From Sambucus nigra (taxonomy: Eukaryota; Streptophyta; Magnoliopsida; Dipsacales; Adoxaceae): a DNA stretch of 64,000 bases. The position numbers and the translations under genes are program-made. Location of the stretch: assembly GCA_949130495.1 (NCBI GenBank), contig OX422214.1, positions 5,688,046 to 5,752,045 of the forward strand, read 5' to 3'. The notes under the pieces were generated by a model that saw only the letters and a program-made list of their open reading frames with translations, searched no databases and was not told the DNA's origin. Every line of letters starts with the position of its first letter. Position 1 is the first letter of the stretch. Shown piece after piece: positions 49,250 to 59,565 of the stretch.

Positions 49250-50436
49250 GTGCATACATTGGAGTCGTGTGTGCTTATGGATAAAGTGGGAGATCACATT
49301 GGGATTGGAAATCCTAATTATAAATCAAGAGTGAGTATAGATATGATGTGAGGGTACGTTGTGAAATTCTAGGCCGATATTTGTATCGAATCCTTATAGA
49401 GTTAGGATGTTATTAGGATAAGAATGGGGACCGACGAGAGAGAGTGGTCGCGTATCCTTAGTAATGTTTAAATTAAGGAATAAATTATAATGCAATAGGA
49501 TTAAGGGTTCATAAGAGCAATTGAACCATAAGCGAAATTGGGAACGATTAGAGCGTACGATCAATTAGGATAGGTTGTAGTGAAATTCTAGTCAGGATAG
49601 TTTATTCATAATTGAGTGGAAGTAACAATTGGGATTCCAACACTTGAAGTAAATTTGGGATAAGTTGAGGTTTATATACTATTAGTCATGTATATGCCAA
49701 TGGTAAAATAGTACTAAAGATAACTATGTACTTTTGAAAATAGAGGAGATGTGTAGTGATGGTTTCCTCCACTAAATTTTGGGTGATAACCCTAATATTG
49801 GATATATACACATATTTTTGGGAGACTATTCATCATAGGAAAAATGGATGAATATGCTTTGATTAAGGGATTGTATTCACATATCGAGATAAATTAAATG
49901 AGTTTATGGTGACGGGTTGTATATTGAGGGTTATGTATACCGATAGCCGAGTTTATATATCTTATACATATGAACGAGATATAGTTTGTGTATAAATATA
50001 TGTGGATATGTAGATATATATCTGTATAGATATGAATATATGGATGTATTTATGTTGTAAATATCTAAACCGTATTTGATGGTTTAATGTTTCATCATAT
50101 AATAGGATCATATGGATGTGTATATATTGTGCATGTGAACGATATATATACTTATGTGGTTAAGCATACCCCCCTCATGCTATCATTGGGAAGTTTTCGT
50201 GTAGAGGGTGAGCATCCTGGCTCGAGGAGCAGGGTGTGGATATTCCCCAGGTCATAGTCATCCCGTGTGTTATTATGTGATTTATATTTTTGGGATGAGA
50301 CGTGCTGGGTATGTTTCGTCTCATTGTCGGTTAGGAGCTATGACCGCTTCCCGGGACGTCATGTACGTGAGTTTATCACGAGGTGGGTGTCGTTTAGCCC
50401 CACTAGGTGGTCCCGAGTATTACTACGTGAGATGGG
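49250..50436 (+). mobile_element. Family B LTR, copy at the pseudogene end (part 2), truncated
   Basis: Continues the LTR of 45255 in register with the LARD-like LTRs (for example 'gggtgataaccctaatattgg' matches the complement of 9331-9352). Cut at 50436 by a minus-strand family A LTR. The last ~1.9 kb of this LTR, including the stem-loop repeats, is absent from the window. Confidence 0.82.
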
Positions 50437-52615
50437 TGTGACACCCCGCCTAATTAAATACCGGGTGATCACTCCTTTATTAAATTAAGATCAAGGTGAA
50501 CAGTTGGTTCATTCCTAGCATCACTGTTGTAAAAATAACTTTTCAAATTTAAACACCCTAATTAATTAAGCTAAGTGACAAAACCATTTTTAAACATTAC
50601 TTTCCAAATTTTATTTTGAAAACAAAGATTTAATTATTTACAACAATTCGATATTTAAAGAATCACACCACCATAATCCTGGAACATATAATCCAAATAA
50701 TTTAAACATTCAACAACTAAATCCCAACATTAAAACTTAAAGTAAAACATCCAGACAGTAATAAATCCCAAAGTGACAATACTAGAAATAACTGAATCAC
50801 AAAGTCCAAATAAACAACTGAATAATAGAAAGGGCGAGACATGCCCCACTAAATGAATATGCTAGGAGTGGAGTCAAATAAATGAAGTCGTCTAAGCAAG
50901 AGGCCTGCAACTCCCACCTAAGCTGTAGCACGTTCCTTCCAAAGGATCCTACGCAAGATCCCATGTGGCTGGGCACCTGTAATATATACATATATATACA
51001 AGAGAGAAAGAGAAATAGAAACGGGTCCGAGCCCGATAATGTAGATGATTTAAAATTTGTTTAGCAAGTATTTAAAATGTTTACAGGCCAATGCAACAAC
51101 ATATTAGTACGACACTCTCTTCAGAATTTCTCACCTCTCTTCTAATGTGCACGCCTATCGCACTAACCTTCCTAATGGTTTAACTTATCTTAGGTTACTC
51201 GTAAGATTCAAAACCGAAGAATATAATTGTTTAAGAAAATAACTTCATTTGATCACAAAGTTCTCATTTAAACCTTATTTGCTAATAAAGTTTCCCAGTT
51301 TTCCATTATACTTTTTCGAAACAAGTATTTCCAATTTGGGTCATTATACATGTCTTACTTACCATAACACAGTAGGCAGTTTCCCAAATTTCAGAATTTC
51401 ATATATATATTAAATACTCGTATAATATATATATTCTAACAGCACCCCACATAAAAATTATGGTGCGTTCATACTCTTCTATCCAATCCCCGTATCTCTC
51501 GTACAAACGAAAATACAAGTTTGGAATCACTCTCGAATTGTATTAACACATACACAACAATATTGAGGCGAAGCATAGTTTCCAAGTCCAAGAGGTCAGT
51601 ACATACCCTCACGTCTCTTAGGACTGTCCGATTATCGATCTGATAGCCCGTACCTAGGATTCCTATCTTCAATATCCCCCATTGCGATAGATGAGTCAAT
51701 ATCCCCCATGAAGGCCCATTCGTGATAAGACTGTCCTAGCGCGGTAACCTCAGGGATAACAAGTAGCGCGGGCATGATTTTCACATGTATATAATATAAG
51801 CATACACACAGTCATATAAATATACTACTTTTATCATATTAATTTAGGCTCATCTCATAACCCATAATCACGACATTTATCCTGATTTTCCCATTATTAG
51901 TTATCACGTATAACGGTTCGTTTCTAACTTTAATTCGAGGGATTTTTCCAACTTACTACGTAATACTCATGGACTCTATCCTCTCAAGTGTAAAATTTAG
52001 TAGGTATTCATTTATGTTCCAACGTAACTATCTTACGCATCTCTCCCTTTAATACCTAGTTTCATCGTCCCTTATATGTAAGTATTCTAAAAATACAACT
52101 CTCGTCTTACATTAACGTCCCAAAATTATTCATATGTCCTACTGGTCTTCTTTATCTCCCAAAACATTTTAATAAGGGTGTCCAAGAATTATTTCTCATT
52201 AAATTGAATTCAACTAATTTAAAAAGGGGAAATATGAGTCTGCCAGAAGGGGGTCGATCGATCGAGGTCTGGGGCTTAATCGATCGAACCTTCGATCGAT
52301 GGAAGCTCTTGGCTCGATCGATCGATCAAACGGGTATGGCAAATTCTGCAGTTAATCAGTTGCGGGTTCTAACACATAACCTCCTCCCAATCCAAACTTT
52401 TCATTCCCAATCGCCCAAAAATTTGTACTACTAACATCATAATCTCATTTTAAGTATCTTCTACGTAAAGCATGTAAATTTCCGTCATTAATCATGGATT
52501 TATAGGCAAAAACTTCATAAAAATCTCAAGAACCCTAGAATTCCTTAAACATGGTTCTAATCAATCTTTTCCAGAATTTTCTTCTTCTAAAACATCATAA
52601 TTTCGTGGTTTAGCT
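50437..52615 (-). mobile_element. Family A LTR, truncated
   Basis: Starts TGTGACACCCC at 50437 and matches the complement of the family A LTR (56444-59380) up to about 52615, where Copia sequence takes over. Roughly the first 800 bases of the LTR, in its own sense, are missing. Contains acceptor-like TTACAG|GTGCCC (AG at 50977-50978) and TCGATCGA palindromes (52252-52330). Confidence 0.85.
52252..52330. repeat. TCGATCGA palindrome cluster, truncated family A LTR
   Basis: Four TCGATCGA-type palindromes, one mutated, at 52253, 52281, 52290 and 52314. Confidence 0.8.
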
Positions 52616-53883
52616 CTTTTCAATTTAATAGATTCTTTATATAATTCATGAAAGGCATTTTGAAGTTCACTCTCATCAACCTCTTCTTCATTTTCACTCT
52701 CTCTTTCTTCTCCACTCTCACTATCATTAAAAACAAGGGATTCATGAACAATGACCTTGGAAGTGGCATGTGCTATCGTGTCATCAATCGATGAGTTCTC
52801 ATTATCACTCACATGACTAGCCATAAAAGCCACAAATTTTTTCTTAATGGGGGAATCGGGCTTTTCTTCCGTATCACTATCACTAAGGGTCGCATTATAT
52901 GAAATGGGTCGCTTACCCTCTTTCCTTAGTTTAGTGGGGCACTCATAAGCCCTATGGCCATAACCTTCACAACCAAAACACTTATTAGACTCGTCCCTAT
53001 CTAAATTGTCATTACTAGTTTTAGGGATCTTCTCGGCTTTAGAAACCTTCTCGCTTTTATCATGTTTAGAAGTATCAAATTTCTTAAAATCATTTTCAAA
53101 TTTATCTTTGTTAAATTTAAGAAATTTTCTAAATTTTCGAGCAAACAAAGCCATATCTTCCGAGTCACTATCACTATCGCTCTCTACTACTTGTTTGACC
53201 TCTTTTCGGGCTTTTAAAGCAACGCCCTTTTCGATTTTCTTTTCAATTTTAGAGGGAAACATATCTAGTTCATAGGTTTGTAAATCACCTACAAGCTCTT
53301 CTAATTTCGTAGAGGCTAAAGTGGGTAAAGAATTTAAAACGGTCACCTTTGGAATAAATCTATCGGGTAGGGACTTTAAAATTTTCTTTACAACACGGTC
53401 GTCAGGTATTTTCTCTCCCAAGTTAAAAGATGAATTAACAATATCAGAAAGTCTAGCATAAAATTTATCAAAAGTTTCTTTTTCATCCATTTTGATAGTT
53501 TCAAATTGAGTGGTGAGGTTTTGGAGTTTTGAAGCTTTAACAACACTAGTTCCTTCATGAGTTAATTGTAAAATATCCCAAGCTTCTTTAGCGGTTTCAC
53601 ACGTCATAATACGTCGGAATTCATCCGGTGCGACAGCGCTAAATAAGGCATTTAAACCTCGAGAATTAAAGTTAGCATGTTTAAACTCATTTTCAGTCCA
53701 TCTATCGGCGGGTTTGATAACACGTTCATTTTTAACTAAGTAAGTTGGTGGGAAGTACCCGGTAACAACAGACATCCAAACTCTCTCGTAGATAGATTTT
53801 AGTGCCGATCTCATTCGCGCTTTCCAATACGCGTAGTTTGAACCATCGAAAGTAGGAAATTTTGAAAATGGGGAAAAATCCAT
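52561..53883 (-). CDS. Copia retrotransposon gag, 3' end replaced by LTR sequence
   Basis: Open from ATG at 53883 (MDFSPFSKFPTFDG) to TGA at 52561-52563, about 440 codons. The longer upstream start at 53943 runs through the tRNA primer site and is rejected. Domains: N-terminal gag core with FDGSNYAYWKARM, then the UBN2-type region (AKEAWDILQLTHEG), an acidic/lysine-rich middle, and a CCHC knuckle (CFGCEGYGHRAYECP). Gag packages the element RNA. The last 15-20 residues (from about AKPRNYD) are encoded by antisense family A LTR, so the ORF is a chance fusion. Protease, integrase and RT are absent. The frame is intact, so protein could still be made. Confidence 0.82.
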   Translation of the reverse strand: MDFSPFSKFPTFDGSNYAYWKARMRSALKSIYERVWMSVVTGYFPPTYLVKNERVIKPADRWTENEFKHANFNSRGLNALFSAVAPDEFRRIMTCETAKEAWDILQLTHEGTSVVKASKLQNLTTQFETIKMDEKETFDKFYARLSDIVNSSFNLGEKIPDDRVVKKILKSLPDRFIPKVTVLNSLPTLASTKLEELVGDLQTYELDMFPSKIEKKIEKGVALKARKEVKQVVESDSDSDSEDMALFARKFRKFLKFNKDKFENDFKKFDTSKHDKSEKVSKAEKIPKTSNDNLDRDESNKCFGCEGYGHRAYECPTKLRKEGKRPISYNATLSDSDTEEKPDSPIKKKFVAFMASHVSDNENSSIDDTIAHATSKVIVHESLVFNDSESGEERESENEEEVDESELQNAFHELYKESIKLKRAKPRNYDVLEEENSGKD

Positions 53884-53929
53884 TTTAGCCAAAAAGTAAA
53901 GAATCTTAACGAAATAATTAATCGTTTTT

Positions 53930-53942
53930 GGCTCTGATACCA
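53930..53942 (-). promoter_or_regulatory. Primer binding site of Copia element
   Basis: Minus strand TGGTATCAGAGCC, three bases after the presumed LTR end ...CCTATTCA. Confidence 0.88.
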
Positions 53943-53945
53943 ATT

Positions 53946-55260
53946 TGAATAGGATAATCCCGGGGTTTTTAATTATCTCAATTAAAAACTTTTAATTTCC
54001 TGTTTATTTAAACTCAATAGAGATGCGGAAGCGTAAACGGTGGTGATGGTTCAACTTTCAAAACAACAACAAGTTTTAATTTCTCAAAACAAATTAAAAT
54101 CTAATTCAAGTCCTAGAATTTGCCTAAGTCATAATAATCAAATATCCAAAGTTAGGCGAAACCAATTTTAGCAAGTGACTTGAATAAACCAAATTTAACC
54201 AATATTTAATTTAGTCCCAAATTAAATGAGTGTGATAATTAAACCAAATTTTATCTTGAAATTATCCTAAGCATGGATTCTAAATTATTGTGCAAGATAA
54301 AATAAACAATATCACACTATGCCGCGATGTACGAGGAAAAACCCAAGACGGGAAAAAAACCTCGGACGGCCCTAGCCACAAGTCCACTAGATATGGAATT
54401 ACATATTACAAGACAAAAGACTTACATCCTCGACTCGACCCTCTCAAGCCTTGTCGCTCCTCCTTGTAGAAACCTCTTCCTAGAGAACAACCACGGAGCT
54501 CCACCGGGGTCTCGGAATCCACCGATACGGCTTTGTATGGTCACCGTCACCCAATATTGGAGCCTTTCTCCAATTGAGTAAAATCGTTGCAAAAATTTTC
54601 TTCTTTGTGATGGGATGTAGAAGTAAACCCGAAATGTCTCTTTTTCACTTCGGTAGAGAAACACCGGTGCCAAAACTCCAAGTAAAGAATATGAATATAG
54701 AAACTTGGAATAAACAACTATTGGGTGTAAACTAGAGTGTGTATGAATTTTTCTTTAAAAACTAACACTCAAAACTTGATCTTTTTCCTTAAACAAATTT
54801 TCTATCAAAACACTCTCTAGGAGTTTGTATGGTATGAAAAAGATACGCCTTGAAAAATGATTCCCGTCCTTAATAAAGCCTTAAAAAATCAGTTAAGAAA
54901 CAAGTGGGGAAATGGGGTGAAAACTGCCAAAAACTGCTCAAAACTGTTCCCGCCTGGTATCTCGTTCGAACGAACTTGACTCTCGTTCGAACGAGACTTC
55001 TAACGAGCGACCAGACTGGGCTCGTTAGAAACTCGTTAGATATCGTGTTAGAACGACCAAACTCGTTCGAACGACATATCGAACGACAGACCAATTTAGG
55101 GTCGTTGGCAAAACTTGTTCGAACGAAACCTCGTTAGAATGAAAAACTCGTTCGAACGACATATCGAATGACTGACCAGTTGAGGTTAGTTGGTAAACTC
55201 GTTCGAACGAAACCTGGTTCGAACGAAAAACTCGTTCGAACGAGACTTCGAACGACTTCC
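53946..55260 (-). mobile_element. Copia element 5' LTR (outer boundary uncertain)
   Basis: Sequence upstream of the primer site on the minus strand, ending ...CCTATTCA. It is non-coding and includes a cluster of TTCGAA palindromes (54958-55253). I could not place its TG start; it may extend toward 55620. The open frames at 54327-54673 overlap on both strands and show no domain. Confidence 0.6.
54958..55253. repeat. CGTTCGAACGA palindrome cluster beside Copia gag
   Basis: At least eight CTCGTTCGAACGA-type palindromes, plus variants (ctcgttagaa, atcgaacgaca). Very like the family D gypsy cluster at 48000-48140, though this LTR belongs to a Copia element. Confidence 0.82.
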
Positions 55261-55620
55261 AGAAATTTTTGATAAATTCAATTTTTGGCCCAGAAACTTT
55301 ATGTACTTTATTTTAAAGTTTCAATTAAATTATTCTGAAAGTAAAACATGGTTTTTATTAAACCTAACACCCAATAAATATTGTTCCAAGCTCCTATATA
55401 AATATAATTACATTCATACCTTGGGAGATGATGACGTAAAAACGAGGCACGCAAACCGGCATTTTGATGAAGCTTTATATTCTTTGCCGCTACGTCTTCA
55501 ACATACACTTCATAGGCTTGAGAATATTACAATTGAATACTATCCTATGAATAAATGTTTTTGTCCGGAATTAAGCCAAAACTATATATGGACTCAATTG
55601 GAAATTTGTGTCCTTACATA
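55261..55620. other. Unassigned stretch
   Basis: Joins the Copia side to the gypsy fragment. The minus strand has a short open frame with ordinary-looking composition (VEDVAAKNIKLHQNAG), and the plus strand another (HFDEALYSLPLRLQHTL). I recognise neither. Confidence 0.35.
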
Positions 55621-56443
55621 TATGAAGACGATGACAAACTGATCCAGGAACTCTCTGAAAAATCGGTTTATTAAGTCCATTAACACGGCTGGAGCATTTG
55701 TGAGGCCGAATGGCATCACTCCGAACACGTAAAACCCATATCGCGTCAAGAAGGCAGTCTTTGAAACATCCTTCTCCCTAATACGTAGCTGATGGTACCC
55801 CGACCTCAGATCTATCTTCAAAAATAAAGTTGCTCCCCTCAGCTAGTTGAACAGATCATCGATTCGAGGCAACGAATACTTATTCTGTATCGTGACCTTG
55901 TACAACTCTCGGTAGTCCACACATAGCCTCAGTGAACCATCTCTTTTCTTGACAAACAAGACTGGAGCGCCCCAAGGTGAGGTACTCCTGCGAATGAAGC
56001 CCTGACCTAACCGTTGCTCTATCTGATCTCATAACTCTCGCATCTCTACTGGAGCCATACGGTATGGAGCGCGTGCTATCGGTCTAGTATCCGGTAATAA
56101 ATCTATGACAAAGTCTATCTCTCGGCTGGGGGAAGGCCTAGTATCTCCTGGAATACATCGGAATACTCACGAACAACTGGGAACGAGTCTAAGGGAATAA
56201 CAACCTCCTTAGAGGTATCCTCCTCTATGTAATACAAATGAGCGGTTGAGCCTCCCTCTGGACGAGGCATTGCCACTACAAACATCTCTTGCCCTGGAAG
56301 GGCAAAGACAATACTCCCACCAAAACAATCAATCATGGCTCTGTAAGCTGTGAGCCAATCCATACCGATAATAACATCATGCTCATGCATATCTAAGACT
56401 AACATGTCTACTAGTAATGCCAAGCTACCAATCTCTACCCCCA
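55621..56443 (-). pseudogene. Gypsy protease-RT fragment, truncated inside the RT active site
   Basis: Same family as element A, opposite strand. From 56443 it reads the protease C-terminal part ([13 protein letters not shown]), open to 56115, then the protease-RT linker with a frame change and stops, then RT motifs ([35 protein letters not shown]). It stops matching within the catalytic FIDD box near 55621, where foreign sequence starts. Gag is missing because element A is inserted at 56444; the rest may lie beyond the window. Confidence 0.85.
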
Positions 56444-59380
56444 TGTAATACCCCGTATTTTTATGCTATAATTAATTTGGGGATTTATTTAATAAAAATC
56501 CGGAAATTAATTATGTTATAATTATTAACGTGACGTGAGTTAGTAATAATATCAAATTGTTGAATATTACTTAAGAGCATAGTAATATATGGTAAATGTC
56601 ACGAGTGAATGAAAATGACAATTTTGGTAATTTTAGTCGGGACGCGCCCGTGTCGCGTCGGGACTAATTATTGAGATATAAAAGTAAATATTTTATGAGT
56701 TGTCCGTATGGTCGTTTTGAGTGCGCCAACGCGTCCGGAAGGGTCGAGATAGTCAGAAAAGTGTACCCGGGGGTTTAGTTTGGGTCTCGGGATGTTTTTA
56801 GGCTTAATTAGTGACCCGGGAGGGCGTTTTGGTCATTTTACAAACTAGGGTAATTAAACCCACGAATTTTCAACCATCCTTAGCAGCCATTTAAGTCAGC
56901 CTTTTAGGGTTAGATCATTCAGAACCCTAAGACGGCTAGTGGAGAAGAGAGGAGAGACCTTGCTAGGTGATTCAAGGCCAAAAACACCACCTTTTGCACC
57001 ACCGTCACCACCAACGCGTAGATCGCGAGGAGGAGAACGCAGCCACACCAATATCAGCAGGAAACCAGACCTCTGAAATCCCAGGCAAGTGTTTAACGTG
57101 CGTATTTTCATTGGTGCAATAATCATGTTAGTGTAGGAATGATTAAGAGTATAATCCATGGAAGAAAACCCAATTTTGATAGGGATTTGCATGTAGAAAT
57201 CATATGAACCTTATTCTGGAAATTAATATGTGAAGTAGATGTTTAACCCACGAAATTATGATGATTTGTTAGAAGAAATTTCTGGAGAAAACTGATTAGA
57301 ACAAAGGTTAAGAAAACTGTAGGGTTCTTGATGATTAGATGAAATATTAGGTTGTTTAATCATGTTTATTGATGTATATACGCATGCTGATTGTTAAAGA
57401 TACCTGGATTTATGTTAGGATGTAAGCAGTAGACTTTTTGGGTCAATTAGAGTTGGAAAATATGAGTTTTGATGAAGAAACTTAAGCAACCCCGTCACTG
57501 GAATTTCTGCGGAATTTTCACAGACCTGCTTGATCGATCGATCGACCCTAGAGCGTCGATCGATCGAAGGTTCGATCGGTTGACCCCCAGATGTCGATCG
57601 ATCGACCCTCCCTGGCAGCCTATTATTCCCCTTGTTTAATTAGTTGAATTAATTTATCGTGGAATCAACCTTGGGCATTCTAAATAAAATGATTTGGGAG
57701 ATATTGAGGACCAGTAGGGTATATGGACATATGTTAGAACCTTTAATCTTCAACGAAGAGGGTAATTATGGGATATTTACTTTAGGTTGTTAGATTTATG
57801 AAACTTAAGGGTGAGGTGCGTAAGAGAGTTACGTTGGAATCAAATGAAGTTATTTACTGAATTTTAGAATTGTAAGGTTATAAACCATGAGTATTAGGTA
57901 ATGAGTGAGAAAACCCTTCGAATTAAGGTTAGAGGCGAAACCTTATACGTTATACTAATAAGGTGAAATTTAGGACAAAGGTTGTAATTATAGGTAATGA
58001 GAGTGACCTATATTAATATGATGAAATCGGTATATTTATATGAATGTGTGTACATATATTATATACATGTGAAAAACGTACCCGCGCTACTTGCTATCCC
58101 TGAGGTTACCGTGCTGGGACGATCGTATCCTGTGTTGCTTAATGGGGATATTGAATCGTACCCTAGAAGATAGAGATCCTAGGTACGGGCTATTAAATTG
58201 ATAGTCGGACGGTCCTAAGAGACGTGTGGGTATGTACTGACCTCTTGGACTTGGAATCTATGCTTCGCCTCAACGTTGTTTTGTATATGTTAATACAGTT
58301 CGAGAGTGATTCCGAACTTGTATTTCCCTTTATGTGAGCGATACGGGGATTGGATAGCAGAGTATGCCCTCACCATAGTTTAGTTGGAGTGCCATTATAT
58401 ATATTTTTATTCTAGTAGTTAATATATATATGAGGTTATAAACTTTGAACTGCCTACTGTGATTTGATAAGTAGAACATGGTTGTTGAACTCAAATTATT
58501 AAATACTTGTTTTGTGAAAATATGAAAAGGCACGGGGAAATCTTATTATTTAATGAAGCTAAAACGAGAGGAATACTACAAATTGAAAGTAACCGTTTTA
58601 TAACATTGTCATCGTTCAGTTTTGAAAACTTATGAGTAAGTTAAGATAAACGAATCATTGGGAAGGTTAGTACGATAGGAGTGCACATTAGAAGAGAGGT
58701 GAGTATTTCTCAAGAGAGAGACGAACTAATATGATGTTGCATTGGCCTGTATCAATTTAAATACTTCCTTAATGTATTTTAAAATCAAACACACTTTCGG
58801 GCCCTGACCCGTTTCCTTTCTCTCTCTCTCCTGTGTATATATATGTATATTTTTCAGGTGCCCAGCCACAGGGGCGTCTTGCTTAGGATTCTTTGAGAAG
58901 AACGAGCTGCAACTTAGGTGGGAGTTGCAGGTCCCTTGAGTAGACGGCTTCTGTCATTGACTCCACTCCTATTACTCTCATTATGGGGCACGTGTCGCCC
59001 TTTTTATCATTTAATTTATTGTTGGGGATTTTTATATTTCAGTTATTCCAGTATTGTTTATGGGATTTGTTTCAGGATGGTTTATGATTTTAGTTTTATA
59101 TTATTGGCATTCGATTGGTGAATGTATGGTTTTATTTAGATTTCGTGGTGTGATTCTATAATGTAGAAATGTTGTTTTGATATTAATAAAAATCTTTTCT
59201 TTAATTAAAATTTGGAAGTTCGTATGAAAAATGTTTTTGACACTTAGCTTAATTACTTAGGGTGTTAAATTGGAAAAATTATTTGTATCGACAGTGATGC
59301 TGAGAATGAACCAACTGTTTACCTTGATTTAATTTAATAAAGGAGTGATCGCCCGGTATTTAATTAGGCGGGGTGTCACA
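56444..59380 (+). repeat. Element A 5' LTR (family A gypsy)
   Basis: 2937 bp, TGTAATACCCC to GGGGTGTCACA, preceded by CCCCA (56439-56443), the expected target copy. Donor-like CAG|GCAAGT (intron side from 57085), palindromes 57532-57606, hairpin CGGGCCCTGACCCG (58799-58812), pyrimidine tract, acceptor-like TTTCAG|GTGCCC (AG ends 58857), and the conserved 'gtgatgctgagaatgaacc' block near the end. The matching 3' LTR lies outside the window. Confidence 0.93.
57532..57606. repeat. TCGATCGATCGA palindrome cluster, element A LTR
   Basis: Four palindromes (three full ATCGATCGATCGA-like and one ttcgatcggttga), spaced 10-18 bp, about 450 bp after the predicted donor site. Confidence 0.85.
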
Positions 59381-59382
59381 GG

Positions 59383-59394
59383 TGGTATCAGAGC
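59383..59394 (+). promoter_or_regulatory. Primer binding site of element A
   Basis: TGGTATCAGAGC two bases after the LTR end, followed by ATCAGGTTCTAG. Confidence 0.95.
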
Positions 59395-59565
59395 ATCAGG
59401 TTCTAGTGTCCATAGGATCTGTACGGCTTATTTTCGCTTTCAGCTTAACGTTATTGCTATAGAGCCCTATCGTTAGGACTGTTGTATTCTTGCTTTCACG
59501 TTTAAGTCTTCAGCTACTTGAGATTTGTTGATAACTGTAGACTAATAAACTTGTTCACGTTTCAG

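Noticed and set aside
50208..50488. Open frames at the 50437 junction
   Set aside because: Both cross the boundary of two LTRs in opposite orientation; chance.
52204..52434. 76-codon plus-strand open frame
   Set aside because: It lies over the TCGATCGA palindromes of a truncated LTR; no domain.
53884..53943. Upstream Met at 53943 as the gag start
   Set aside because: The codons before 53883 translate the tRNA primer site and leader; MDFSPF is the usual kind of Copia gag start.
54958..55253. CRISPR-like spaced palindromes
   Set aside because: Repeats are too short and irregular, spacers are variable and partly repetitive, and this is a plant genome; it is an LTR palindrome cluster.
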